Assembly: GCA_020047775.1 (NCBI GenBank)
Contig: JAIFNK010000249.1
Location: 1 to 18,793, forward strand
DNA from: Akkermansia sp.
GTDB lineage: Bacteria; Verrucomicrobiota; Verrucomicrobiia; Verrucomicrobiales; Akkermansiaceae
Direction of reading: 5' to 3'
Length of the DNA: 18,793 nucleotides
Of this stretch, positions 9,401-16,176 are shown one piece after another. The notes under the pieces are model-generated. The model was given only the letters and a program-made list of their open reading frames with translations, was not told where the DNA came from and searched no databases. The translations under genes were made by a program, and so were the position numbers. Within the stretch, counting starts at the first letter, position 1, and each line of letters begins with the position of its first letter.

Positions 9401-11458
9401 GCTGAACTGGTCGGATGAGTTATAAATGTCGCCATCAAGGACGGTCACGTTGATTTCACCGCCGTCCTCAGTCCATGTGGATGGCTGGGTCAGGTCGATG
9501 TCCGTGTTGATCCAGTCCGCGTTGGCGGGAAGCAGGCGAGACCATCCGACCGACAGATGGTCGCTGCCGGTGCCTTCCTTGTGGAGCGCCTCGATGTGGT
9601 AGCTCTGATTGGCCTCCAGCTGGATGCCTTCACTCTTCTGGCTGTCGAAACGACCCCATTCGTTGAGGTTGGTCAGGCTCGGTGTCCAAGCAATCCTGCG
9701 TTTGCCGAAACGGTCGCCGGTTTTCGAAAACCACAACTCGGTGGCGTCGTCACCTGCAACGAAGAGTTGGTATTCACCTGAAACCGCCGGGGTGAGCGTG
9801 CCGCGAAGGCGGGCACCGTAGTTGTCCCCCATGCTCTGGAAGCTCGGAATGGTCCATGTCCGCAGATCCGCGACACCGGCGAACTTCGAACTGCTCTTGA
9901 GCGATTGGATTGTCGATCCGATGATGCCGTTCCATGTGTCCAGTTCAAGGTATCCCTGATTGCCACCCGCCTGCGTCGGGTTGCCATTGAAGAGGTATTC
10001 CTCGCAATTGCTCAGGCCGTCGTTTTCCTGATCCACATAGGCGCTTTGGTTGAGATTGGTGGTGCCATTGTCATTTGGATCCAGGCCAACCTGGGTTTCC
10101 CATGTGTCGAGCATGCCATCGCCATCCTGATCGTTCGCATCAGGCACGAAGGATTTGAGCTGGCTTCCGGGAATCACAATCCGCGCGCGGCCCGGGTATT
10201 CCCATGCCACGGCGGCATGGTCCGCTCCGGTTCCCGCCTTCATGAGAACCTCGATGAAATACGACTCTCCCTGCACCAGATTGATGGCGACGCTCTTCTG
10301 GAGCGGGCTGACATCCCATGCCTCGGGGCTGGTGGCGGTTTCCACCATGGCGATCCTGCGGCGCTTGTAAGGAGTGGAATCGGTGGACAGGTAAAGGGCG
10401 CACTGGCCGTCACCCGCGACCCAGAAGCGGTAGGTGCCGGTGACCGGAGCCTTGACAGTGCCGCGCATCCGGATGCCGTAGTTGTCCGCCAGATTGCTGG
10501 CGGACTTGGCCTGCGACACGTAGGAACTGGAATCGGCCGGTCCATAAAACGCGCCGCTGCTGATGAAATCGGACAGGCTGTTGCCCGCGATGCCGTTCCA
10601 TTGGTCGAGGCTCAGGAAGCCGGGAACGCCGATCCAATCCAGTTTGCCGTCGCCGTCGGTGTCGGGATTGTTCGGGTTGAGGTTCGCTTGGAATTCAAGG
10701 AGGTCGGAAAGCAGGTCGGAATCGGTGTCGGCGGTGCCGTCATGGGTCAGATCGCTGAAATGGGTGATTTCCCACACGTCTTTCATGCCGTCTCCGTCAT
10801 GGTCGTCGATGGCGAGAAGCTCGATGCTGTCCAGAATCGGGCAGGTGCTGTTACCAATGAAGCGCAGGGCCAGGCTTTCCCCGAGATGGGCGGCATGCAG
10901 CACAGGGTTCGCCACAAAGTCAAAGGTGACGCGCTGGGACATGTTGTTGGTCATCACCGTGCCGCTGGCGGACGCCAGCACGGTGCCGGGCCGGGTTGAT
11001 GAAGTATTGGAGCGTCCCGTGTTTCCCTGGGTGGTCGGAAATGCGACCAACTCCATCAGGTAGTTGGACGAGGTCTTGTTGTTGTCACGCGCGACATCGA
11101 ATGAAACCCTGTAGGTCATGTCCAACGCGAGAACCTTGGTAATGGCCGCCGCCGAGGTGGTGATGCCGGTGTCTGTCGAGGCGAAGTAGTAGCCCTGGTT
11201 GTTGCCGGACGGCGCGGTGTAGTCGCCAAAGACCTTATTGATCACGCCCCGGCGATCAGAACCGAAGCCTTGATTGGAACCAATCCAGTTGCCACTGCCG
11301 GGCAACTGCTGCTTTTTGTAGGTGGCGCCGAGTTCAAGAGCCGAGTTCGTGCTCACATCCGGGGTCTCGAACATTTCGGTCAGGACGGTTTCCGCATGCG
11401 ACTGGAACGTGAACCCCGCAAAGGCGGAAAAAAGAAGGATTTGTGCGTAAGTTCTCAT
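6473..11458 (-). CDS. Giant secreted protein with three PA14 domains and Ca-binding (TSP3-like) loops
   Basis: A 1661-residue protein from the ATG at 11458. The frame also opens upstream at TTG 11515 and ATG 11473, but the ATG at 11458 puts a clean signal peptide at the N-terminus (MRTYAQILLFSAFAGFTFQS, then HA-E). After an N-terminal beta-rich region there are three PA14 domains at about 285-430, 505-640 and 905-1070. Each has the WNG/LW start and a GTYRFWVAGD-type core (GTYRFWVAGD, GEYQLFVAGD, GNYRFWISGA), ending in HxxVAW/VGW. Asp-rich loops of thrombospondin type 3 kind separate them (DHDGDGMKD, DQDGDGMLD, DADDDGLPD, DADGDYLPD, DTDGDGVDD). A concanavalin-like, DUF1349-like module lies at about 650-825 and a carbohydrate-binding-module-like fold at about 1170-1285. 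PA14 domains usually bind glycans or act in adhesion. There is no sortase, PEP-CTERM or C-terminal anchor signal. It is the first gene of the operon with the HEAT-like and RHS genes. Adhesin or glycan-binding role is inferred. Confidence 0.9.
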   Translation of the reverse strand: MRTYAQILLFSAFAGFTFQSHAETVLTEMFETPDVSTNSALELGATYKKQQLPGSGNWIGSNQGFGSDRRGVINKVFGDYTAPSGNNQGYYFASTDTGITTSAAAITKVLALDMTYRVSFDVARDNNKTSSNYLMELVAFPTTQGNTGRSNTSSTRPGTVLASASGTVMTNNMSQRVTFDFVANPVLHAAHLGESLALRFIGNSTCPILDSIELLAIDDHDGDGMKDVWEITHFSDLTHDGTADTDSDLLSDLLEFQANLNPNNPDTDGDGKLDWIGVPGFLSLDQWNGIAGNSLSDFISSGAFYGPADSSSYVSQAKSASNLADNYGIRMRGTVKAPVTGTYRFWVAGDGQCALYLSTDSTPYKRRRIAMVETATSPEAWDVSPLQKSVAINLVQGESYFIEVLMKAGTGADHAAVAWEYPGRARIVIPGSQLKSFVPDANDQDGDGMLDTWETQVGLDPNDNGTTNLNQSAYVDQENDGLSNCEEYLFNGNPTQAGGNQGYLELDTWNGIIGSTIQSLKSSSKFAGVADLRTWTIPSFQSMGDNYGARLRGTLTPAVSGEYQLFVAGDDATELWFSKTGDRFGKRRIAWTPSLTNLNEWGRFDSQKSEGIQLEANQSYHIEALHKEGTGSDHLSVGWSRLLPANADWINTDIDLTQPSTWTEDGGEINVTVLDGDIYNSSDQFSYRYTAMTGDCVITTRVPSIVAAHIWAKAGLVIRSSLAANSANVAVLRTAEGRIVNQYRTTTGNYTAYGSTDPLQTSTWLRMARIGSQIILHCSDDGESWRRISSHTLTLSGTYYMGLAVSGHDPDVPAQFTFDQVSIKNSTPVEIIPSSVLKSILAHPGDADDDGLPDSWETQMGLNPTTATNGMGQFGDPDNDGVDNFTEYQYGSNPMLYDGTPGNWTRQLWRLHSSGTIHNFVRSPQFLTGPESTDLLQAAEYQNISEAAGFGQRVRGRLVAPVTGNYRFWISGANDFELWLSSDASKFNKRRIASARQWGGGNSVQSVGFRSWDQYADQASDSVALQAGQQYFIEVLQKDTAGNGHFSVAWSYTDAVTGAKTPRALINPSALRNYPGESNDADGDYLPDSWETSFGLNPLDNGLTDVREGEKGDYDGDLLTNHEEWLLGTNPTNADTDGDGVDDYRERNFYGSNPAVADLAPSVLAAQVNLASHTVAMGDWYSNANGSLSSTVRRGHVTYSVEVTQPGVHIIELTGRAEGSFRAVEEMPVVISIDGKKIGSYQLRSLSGGPGRVEVITPWLTAGTHTVTVLNDNYIANLRLRIDSLRLMLPAGADLNNNGRPDWVDNKLANGNGVTACPPESLVSPACVEGKARFVDQVTMEAGGSNVPVVPGIDGGWFADVELAVPSEPPVEVNVNFEGGALTTQCNIAWKPADVLTQADLIVRPGDSLLLTGIPAAAANDLANVEVTLSINGTQIGTTFPASNPQAHTFELIGDHTVEVTCVHQGVPSTGSMLVTVRDADFGEPFPLLAYSTRTWVTPGVDLQAHVEPQSGLNFLDMAPTNAGHRQFRVSTAQTGLQHVLARTAQGGPVISTGDLIAYSAYRTDATGDTQIIQTFPNGDRIVMMSIVLPNGLPPGGSVRLKIFAAGVTFLDGTLIKYLTAADFDVNGIAYVKFNFPAANKASICHNLTLLDAQGNEIGQQ

Positions 11459-11829
11459 GGTCGGTTCAAGCATGGGTGGATTTGATTTGTGAATAGGGAA
11501 ATCGGACAGCTGCAAAACCGCTGAATGTCAGGAAACGCTTCGTCGTGAAGCCCGCGCACCTGGGGGATTCCATGGAATCACCTATCAAAAACAGCATCCG
11601 CAGACCCTACTGGAGAAACACTTGCGGGCTGTGTGATGGCCGTCAGTAAAAATGGCCGCTGAATTTTAACGCACAAATAACCATGTCCCGAGCATTTATT
11701 GCCATGAGGAAAATGGTCGTGATTCGAGCGCATGACATGTGCGGATAATCCGGAACAATCGCGCGACTTCGTCCCAAAATGGAAATTGGAGCTTTCGTTG
11801 AGAACAGTTCTTTCTTAATGGATCCGGCC
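11459..11829. other. Divergent intergenic region between the PA14 operon and the DUF1573 gene
   Basis: This 371-bp stretch separates two divergent genes and should hold both promoters. I see no convincing -35/-10 pair. It contains a 14-bp perfect palindrome (11566-11579) and a small hairpin, GCTTC-GTCGT-GAAGC (11537-11551). Both flanking frames extend into it by alternative starts (TTG 11515 on minus, ATG 11779 on plus), but signal-peptide position argues for the downstream ATGs. Confidence 0.6.
11566..11579. promoter_or_regulatory. 14-bp perfect palindrome GATTCCATGGAATC, possible operator
   Basis: GATTCCATGGAATC equals its own reverse complement. Beyond one mismatch the symmetry continues for two more base pairs on each side. 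It lies about 110 bp upstream of the PA14 gene start and 250 bp upstream of the DUF1573 start, in non-coding DNA. Such a site could bind a dimeric regulator, but there is only one copy and chance cannot be excluded. Confidence 0.25.
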
Positions 11830-12582
11830 ATGATCCGTCTCCGCCCGTCCGCCTGCCTCTCCGCACTGATCGGCGCTCATGCCGTTCTGAGCGCGTTCGT
11901 CCTGCCGGGCATGGCCGGGGCTCAACAAGCCGACCAAAAGAACCAAGCGGCCGAACTGCTAGCCTTCGAGTCCAAAACCGTCGAAATCACGGTGGGAGCA
12001 GAAGCCGACAGCACCACCATTACGTTCCCGTTTGAAAACAAGTCGAAGGAGACCATCGAAATCGCCAAGCACGCCTCGCCATGCGGCTGCATGAGCACCA
12101 GTTTCAAGGACGACCGCATGACCTATCCGCCGGGAGCCAAGGGCGAGCTCACGGCCGTCTTCAAGGTTGGGAATTTCTACGGAACCGTGGAGAAACAGGT
12201 GATGGTCTGGCTGAAGGACGGCGCGGAGGGCAAACGTCTGCCGGTCACACTCACCGCCAACATCACGATTCCGGAACTCATCACCATCACGCCGCGGACC
12301 TTGAACTGGAACACGGGCGAGGCCATCGAGCCGAAAAGCTGCAGGATCGTCGTCACCCACGAAAAACCCATCCGCATCAACAGCCTGTCATGCACCAACA
12401 ACAATTTCGGCACGGAACTCAAGACCGTTCGAGAAGGCATGGAATACGAGCTGGTGGTCACACCCCGCGACGCCTTCGATACCTCCTTCGCCATCCTGAA
12501 GATTTCCACCGACTGCAAGGTGTCCCGCTACAGGTTCATCCAGGCCTTCGCCAACATCCGCAAGGATTCCGCAGGCAAGTAG
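11830..12582 (+). CDS. Secreted DUF1573-domain protein
   Basis: A 250-residue protein if started at ATG 11830; the frame extends back to ATG 11779. The 11830 start (MIRLRPSACLSALIGAHAVL...) gives a standard signal peptide of about 31 residues ending GMAGA-QQ, so I prefer it. Residues about 50-140 match DUF1573, an Ig/ASH-like beta-sandwich. Visible hallmarks are the CGC motif (SPCGCMSTSF), the PPGAKGELTAVF turn (usually PGE/PGxKG) and the GxxxKQVMVW strand. A second similar sandwich may follow (about 150-245: ITITPRTLNW ... FAILKISTDC). DUF1573 proteins are common, exported and poorly understood in Bacteroidetes, Planctomycetes and Verrucomicrobia. It is a lone gene, diverging from the PA14 operon and converging on the next minus-strand gene with a 45-bp gap. 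The CDS and family are well supported; the function is unknown. Confidence 0.85.
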   Translation: MIRLRPSACLSALIGAHAVLSAFVLPGMAGAQQADQKNQAAELLAFESKTVEITVGAEADSTTITFPFENKSKETIEIAKHASPCGCMSTSFKDDRMTYPPGAKGELTAVFKVGNFYGTVEKQVMVWLKDGAEGKRLPVTLTANITIPELITITPRTLNWNTGEAIEPKSCRIVVTHEKPIRINSLSCTNNNFGTELKTVREGMEYELVVTPRDAFDTSFAILKISTDCKVSRYRFIQAFANIRKDSAGK

Positions 12583-12627
12583 CGTGCGGGGCAAGTGGAA
12601 TGTCATGTCGGATGGGTGCCCCATGTG

Positions 12628-13722
12628 TTATTTCCACGAATTCGTCCGGGACATTGGATGCCATTTCTCAAAAACGTCAGGCTCATCTTCTGACGCGGTT
12701 CTTTTCTTGAAGACCTTCAAATCTTCATGGAACGAAACCTTGAAGACCGGCTTCCAGTCATCTCCTTCGGTGTCGAACGCCTCACCGGGGATCCCGACCA
12801 GTTCGTCGAGCGTTTCCCTGAAGCGATAGAACCCCTTGCGAACGGCCTCGTTCTCCGGTTTGCCGGACGGCGGGTTGCGCCATTGGGAACGCGCCGCCAG
12901 ATTCATGAGGATTTCGTAATCTTTGGAATGGGTTCTGGAGTTGGACTTTCGGAACCGGTGCTCGTTCCGCTGGCCGTCGCAGGAAGCGATGATCCGTCCG
13001 CCTGCGGCGACTTCGATGGTAAGCATGTCCCAACACCATCCGGGTTGGATGCGGAACAGAGGTTTTTTGCGTTTCTTTGATACCGCCACTACAGGCGGCA
13101 TAGCGAGCGCGGGAACGGCGGTGATCTCCGCCAGTTGCTCGGCGAGTGAAACCAGGGTGAGCCGGTTGGCCGAGGCAAGAGCTTGTATTGGAGACGTGAT
13201 CCATCGGGCGGAAGGCAGTAGCATGGTGGCGTCACGGCGCGCCGCAAGATCGTTGGCGATCCGCCCGTGATCGCCGAAATGACCCTCCGGAAGGCAAAGC
13301 ACCACCGGGCGCACCGGATCGCTGCCATTCTGGGCGGTGCCGATCTGTCGGGTGAGGCCATGGGTTTCGAAGCGGTTGGCGGTGAAACCGAGTGCCTTGC
13401 CAAGAGCTTCGGCGATGGCCTGCCAGTCGGGAGCCAGCGGTGCGACTTCATCTGGAGTCAGCGCCAGCGGCGGTCCAACCGGCGAATTGTCGGCGATAAT
13501 CCCGAGGAAACCATGCTCCCCGTCCGGCACCACATCGAGCCGCCGTGTGGGACGAGCAGGATCAAGCACGGTTTCAGCGTGTCCCGGAGCCTGTTTGAGG
13601 AACGGCCGGCAGGCTTCCCATTCGTCGCCGAGGTGGCGCAGCCAGTCGCAGGCCGCAGCCCCGTGCGCGCCAAGAACATCAAGCGCTCGCCAGAAGTCGG
13701 TTTTCATCGTTGGCGAATCCAT
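12628..13722 (-). CDS. Unknown protein, second gene of an overlapping pair; possible C-terminal winged-helix
   Basis: The open frame reaches back to 13812, but the ATG at 13722 (MDSPTMKTDFWRALDVLG) has GGAG a few bases upstream; ATG 13707 is the alternative. From 13722 it has 364 residues and overlaps the end of the upstream gene by 44 nt (29 nt from 13707), implying translational coupling. I do not recognise the family. Residues about 140-200 alternate hydrophobic strands and helices (VVLCLPEGHFGDHGRIANDL) and could be a Rossmann-like fold. A basic KKRKK stretch occurs near 217. Residues about 267-330 (KDYEILMNLAARSQW ... GFYRFRETLDELVGI ... WKPVFKVSF) have the helix-helix-hairpin spacing of a winged helix such as the C-terminal domain of OmpR-type regulators, which would suggest DNA binding; this is weak. 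The tail is acidic and basic (KVFKKRTASEDEPD). It converges on the DUF1573 gene with no clear terminator between. Confidence 0.72.
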   Translation of the reverse strand: MDSPTMKTDFWRALDVLGAHGAAACDWLRHLGDEWEACRPFLKQAPGHAETVLDPARPTRRLDVVPDGEHGFLGIIADNSPVGPPLALTPDEVAPLAPDWQAIAEALGKALGFTANRFETHGLTRQIGTAQNGSDPVRPVVLCLPEGHFGDHGRIANDLAARRDATMLLPSARWITSPIQALASANRLTLVSLAEQLAEITAVPALAMPPVVAVSKKRKKPLFRIQPGWCWDMLTIEVAAGGRIIASCDGQRNEHRFRKSNSRTHSKDYEILMNLAARSQWRNPPSGKPENEAVRKGFYRFRETLDELVGIPGEAFDTEGDDWKPVFKVSFHEDLKVFKKRTASEDEPDVFEKWHPMSRTNSWK

Positions 13723-14827
13723 GCTCCACGAGCCAGGCGTCGATTGCAGGGTCCGAGGTGCAACCGTGAATTGTGTCGCGGTCGGGACAAATCCGCAGTT
13801 GCACGCGAGCACGGCGATTGACCAGTTTCAGGGCAAGTGTCGCCTCCAGCAAGGGAACGGTTTCCAGCAGGCCGGGGTTGAAGTGATTCAATGCTTCAAA
13901 CACGGGTGGCCGATCTATCAGGATCGGCTGGCCGCTGGGAAGCTCCAGCTTCAGGGATTTCAGCTCCGCAAACTGCACGGCGGCGGAAATGTCGCATTTG
14001 AGGGAATCCGGTCCTGCGCGCAAAGGTTCGAGCGAATACCGGTTCGAGTAGACGAGCGCGTTTTTCGATCCATGGAAAACCAATCCGAGCGCCACCCGAT
14101 AGAGTTCCTGAACTTTCAACCCCAGACCGGCAACCTGCCATTCTCCGGTGAACCTGTTGAACATCGCCCCGTCAATCCGCCCGGGACGGACAATGCAGGA
14201 ATCTTCGTTCCCCTCCGCGTTGAAAATGCTCATTCGCTTGAGCATCTCGCCATGTTTGATGGCGAAGGAATCCCCACTTCCCTCATTGAGGTGATGAACG
14301 ATGCAGGCTTCGGAGCGGGCGTTGTCCTTGAACCATGCGGCCACCATGTCCTTGAACCGGGCAATCGACTCTGCGGTGATCTCCAAGTGGGGCATGCCGG
14401 GTCTTACCCTGAACGAAACGTGCGACCTGTCGGCGTTCAATGCCTGCCGGTTGAATTCCCGCAAGGCGACCTCGGGGGCATTGAGCAGGATTTTCACCGC
14501 AAGATCTGCAGGGCTGTCATCGAGTTCGCGGAACTTCTGGACGATTTCGTGATACTCCGTCTCGAAATTCAGCGTGCTCTGGCTGTCGGAGATGAGATCC
14601 AGCATCTCAAGTTGCTCGACCAGCCTGGGAGGGGTCTGCTCGGTGGAAAAGGCAAGCACGGTGGCCAGCGCGTTGTAATCAAAGCGAGGTTGCGTGACTT
14701 GGTCGATGGCGATCCCCCGCGACTGGAAATAACCGGCGTGGGGTGAGAGCAGCGCGGCGATGCTGGACGGTTTCATTCCGTTGAGCACGTCGGCCTTGAG
14801 CAGGCGTGGGCGTTGTATGGTAGGCAT
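13679..14827 (-). CDS. Unknown 382-residue protein, first gene of an overlapping pair
   Basis: It runs from ATG 14827 to TGA 13681-13679, and its last 44 nt overlap the start of the next gene in another frame. I do not recognise the family. There is no signal peptide or membrane segment, so it is probably cytoplasmic. The middle is mixed alpha/beta (VSFRVRPGMPHLEITAESIA, SGDSFAIKHGEMLKRMSIFN, DSCIVRPGRIDGAMFNRFTG), ending in helix-rich and strand segments (VFEALNHFNPGLLETVPLLE, ARVQLRICPDRDTI). No nucleotide-binding or nuclease motif is obvious. It starts the operon transcribed away from the recombination module across a 359-bp region with palindromic repeats, so it may belong to the same mobile element. 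Regulation, conflict or defence roles are possible but not shown by the sequence. Confidence 0.78.
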   Translation of the reverse strand: MPTIQRPRLLKADVLNGMKPSSIAALLSPHAGYFQSRGIAIDQVTQPRFDYNALATVLAFSTEQTPPRLVEQLEMLDLISDSQSTLNFETEYHEIVQKFRELDDSPADLAVKILLNAPEVALREFNRQALNADRSHVSFRVRPGMPHLEITAESIARFKDMVAAWFKDNARSEACIVHHLNEGSGDSFAIKHGEMLKRMSIFNAEGNEDSCIVRPGRIDGAMFNRFTGEWQVAGLGLKVQELYRVALGLVFHGSKNALVYSNRYSLEPLRAGPDSLKCDISAAVQFAELKSLKLELPSGQPILIDRPPVFEALNHFNPGLLETVPLLEATLALKLVNRRARVQLRICPDRDTIHGCTSDPAIDAWLVEHGFANDENRLLASA

Positions 14828-14848
14828 GTCTCAAATCGGTTGATTTGG

Positions 14849-14860
14849 CTTGGTCCCAAG
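14849..14860. repeat. Inverted repeat CTTGGTCCCAAG
   Basis: Five-base arms (CTTGG/CCAAG) flank TC, 22 bp upstream of the unknown gene that starts at 14827. On the minus strand it reads CTTGGGACCAAG and contains GGGAC, the half-site of the larger palindromes at 15041 and 15128. It may be a degenerate operator copy for the leftward promoter. Confidence 0.25.
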
Positions 14861-14958
14861 ATGAAGCATACAAAATCCCGGAACAGGGCTACATTTGGAA
14901 TGTGCTGACCCGATTTGGCAAACCGATTTTTTCATAAATCGCTGATAGTAAGCAGACT

Positions 14959-14974
14959 ATTAAGAAAACTTAAT
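14959..14974. repeat. Inverted repeat ATTAAG-AAAA-CTTAAT
   Basis: Perfect 6-bp arms separated by AAAA, in the AT-rich part of the divergent region. It is too AT-rich and has no U-run, so it is not a typical terminator. A protein-binding site or a promoter element is possible. Confidence 0.25.
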
Positions 14975-15027
14975 TACCTGCGAAGGTTGCTGCGAATCGG
15001 GGTTGGGCCATTTCCGGTCGAGTTGCC

Positions 15028-15052
15028 GGGACGGACAAACGGGACATGTCCC
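15028..15052. promoter_or_regulatory. Putative operator copy 1: GGGAC half-site plus GGGACATGTCCC palindrome
   Basis: GGGACATGTCCC at 15041-15052 is a perfect 12-bp palindrome preceded by AAAC. An additional GGGAC half-site starts at 15028, 13 bp upstream. The same arrangement recurs at 15114-15139. Repeated palindromes upstream of a phage-like operon are typical of repressor operators. They could instead be REP-like elements related to RAYT transposases. Confidence 0.5.
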
Positions 15053-15113
15053 ATCACCCTCCCGGAAAATTTTCGAACTTTTTTTCGGCTTGGCTGCGGG
15101 GATCAGCGGTCAT

Positions 15114-15139
15114 GGGACACGCGAAACGGGACATGTCCC
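15114..15139. promoter_or_regulatory. Putative operator copy 2: GGGAC half-site plus GGGACATGTCCC palindrome
   Basis: The identical palindrome lies at 15128-15139, again preceded by AAAC, with an extra GGGAC half-site starting at 15114, 14 bp upstream. The centres of the two palindromes are 87 bp apart, about eight helical turns. This copy ends 47 bp before the ATPase start codon, where a bound protein could block transcription or translation initiation. Confidence 0.5.
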
Positions 15140-15186
15140 CCGGATGTCGGTGAAGGCGGTCAATTGACACCCGCCTGGATACCGAG

Positions 15187-16176
15187 ATGAACACCATCCC
15201 CAATCAAACAGGTGCCCTGGCGATTCGCCGGGGCAGAATCCCCCGGCCTCAGAAGGCCGTAATCTACGGGCCGGAAGGCGTCGGCAAATCGACGCTGGCC
15301 AGCCAGACACCCAACCCCGTGTTTCTCGACACCGAGGGCGGCACCCATCACCTCGACGTCGTCCGATTCGATTCGGCGGCGACCTGGGAAGAAATCACCG
15401 TCTCCGTCGGCCATCTAGCGAAAACGGATCATCCGTTCAAGACGCTGGTGATCGATACCGCCGACTGGTTAGAGAAGCGGCTGGCCGAATATCTGTGCCG
15501 GAAGGCGAACAAGGACAGCATCGAGGATTTTGGCTACGGCAAGGGCTGGGTCCAGCTCGCCGAGGAATTCGCCAGGTTTCTCGCCACACTCGACACGATT
15601 CTGGAGCGCGGGATGCATGTCGTGTTTCTGGCTCACTCGATGGTTCGCAAATTCGAGTCTCCCGACCAGGCGGGCAGTTATGACCGCTATGAGTTGAAAT
15701 TGAGCAAGCAGGTCGCGCCGTTGCTCAAAGAGTGGGCGGATGTCGTGCTGTTCGCGAACTACGTCACGCGGATCGCCGAAAAAGACAACGGCAAGACTCG
15801 TGCGGTCGGCGGTAAGGAGCGAGTTCTGTTCACCACCCACGCGGCGGCATGGGATGCCAAGAACCGCCACGGGCTTGCCGACAAGCTGGCGTTTTCCATC
15901 GAGGCGCTGGCACCGGTGTTCGGTGCGGTTGCCGATTCTCCGCGCGTAGAAAAACCGGCAGCGGTGCCGTCGCTGACCGACAGGCTTCGCGAGGCATTCG
16001 GTGCCCGCGAGGCGGAAGTGATTCCATTTCTGATCGACCGCCAGCAGATCAAGGCGGGGGAATCATGGGATGCTGTCCCGAAGGATTACGCCGAGCGGGT
16101 GCTGAGTGCCCCGGATCGTTTCCTGCAGGCCGTGGAGGAATTCCATCAGGCGAAGGAGGTCGCCGCCGCCCGATGA
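15187..16176 (+). CDS. Phage-type P-loop ATPase, AAA_24 / Sak4-like recombination protein
   Basis: A 329-residue protein. Walker A is GPEGVGKST at residues 28-36 and Walker B is TLVIDT with Asp90. VVFLAHS at 145-151 fits the sensor strand with His150. The fold is the RecA-like core of phage nucleotide-binding proteins (AAA_24), which include Sak4, a short RecA-like protein that promotes annealing of single-stranded DNA. The GRIPRPQKAVIYGPEG opening and the FLDTEGG segment after the P-loop are typical of the family. The C-terminal region (about 255-329) is helical and more variable. The ATG is preceded by a weak purine stretch. Its last codon overlaps the original ATG of the nuclease gene (ATGA, 16173-16176), so the two are translationally coupled. 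Together with the downstream nuclease, ssDNA-binding protein and helicase it makes a recombination or replication module. Confidence 0.88.
   Translation: MNTIPNQTGALAIRRGRIPRPQKAVIYGPEGVGKSTLASQTPNPVFLDTEGGTHHLDVVRFDSAATWEEITVSVGHLAKTDHPFKTLVIDTADWLEKRLAEYLCRKANKDSIEDFGYGKGWVQLAEEFARFLATLDTILERGMHVVFLAHSMVRKFESPDQAGSYDRYELKLSKQVAPLLKEWADVVLFANYVTRIAEKDNGKTRAVGGKERVLFTTHAAAWDAKNRHGLADKLAFSIEALAPVFGAVADSPRVEKPAAVPSLTDRLREAFGAREAEVIPFLIDRQQIKAGESWDAVPKDYAERVLSAPDRFLQAVEEFHQAKEVAAAR

Larger units (their letters stand above)
14828..15186. promoter_or_regulatory. Divergent regulatory region between unknown gene pair and recombination module
   Basis: This 359-bp region has no gene. Its left part is AT-rich (about 14880-14985) and contains the inverted repeat ATTAAG-AAAA-CTTAAT (14959-14974). 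Its right part holds two copies of GGGACATGTCCC. A further inverted repeat CTTGG-TC-CCAAG (14849-14860) lies just upstream of the minus-strand gene and includes one GTCCC half-site. The arrangement resembles a prophage control region with operators between divergent promoters, but I find no convincing -10/-35 pair and no repressor gene in the window. Confidence 0.5.

Noticed and set aside
12583..12627. GGGGCA/TGCCCC inverted repeat as a bidirectional terminator between convergent genes
   Set aside because: The 6-bp stem has a 23-nt loop and no U-run on either strand.
13337..14746. 469-codon plus-strand open frame opposite the unknown gene pair
   Set aside because: It spans the overlap of two minus-strand genes that have good starts and coupling, and its own product has no domain-like structure.
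15041..15052. Match of GGGACATGTCCC to the eukaryotic p53 half-site consensus
   Set aside because: The window is clearly bacterial, so the resemblance is coincidental; a bacterial operator or REP-like element is the reasonable reading.
15164..15169. TTGACA as a -35 box for the ATPase operon
   Set aside because: A -10 at normal spacing would fall on or after the start codon, and none is present.
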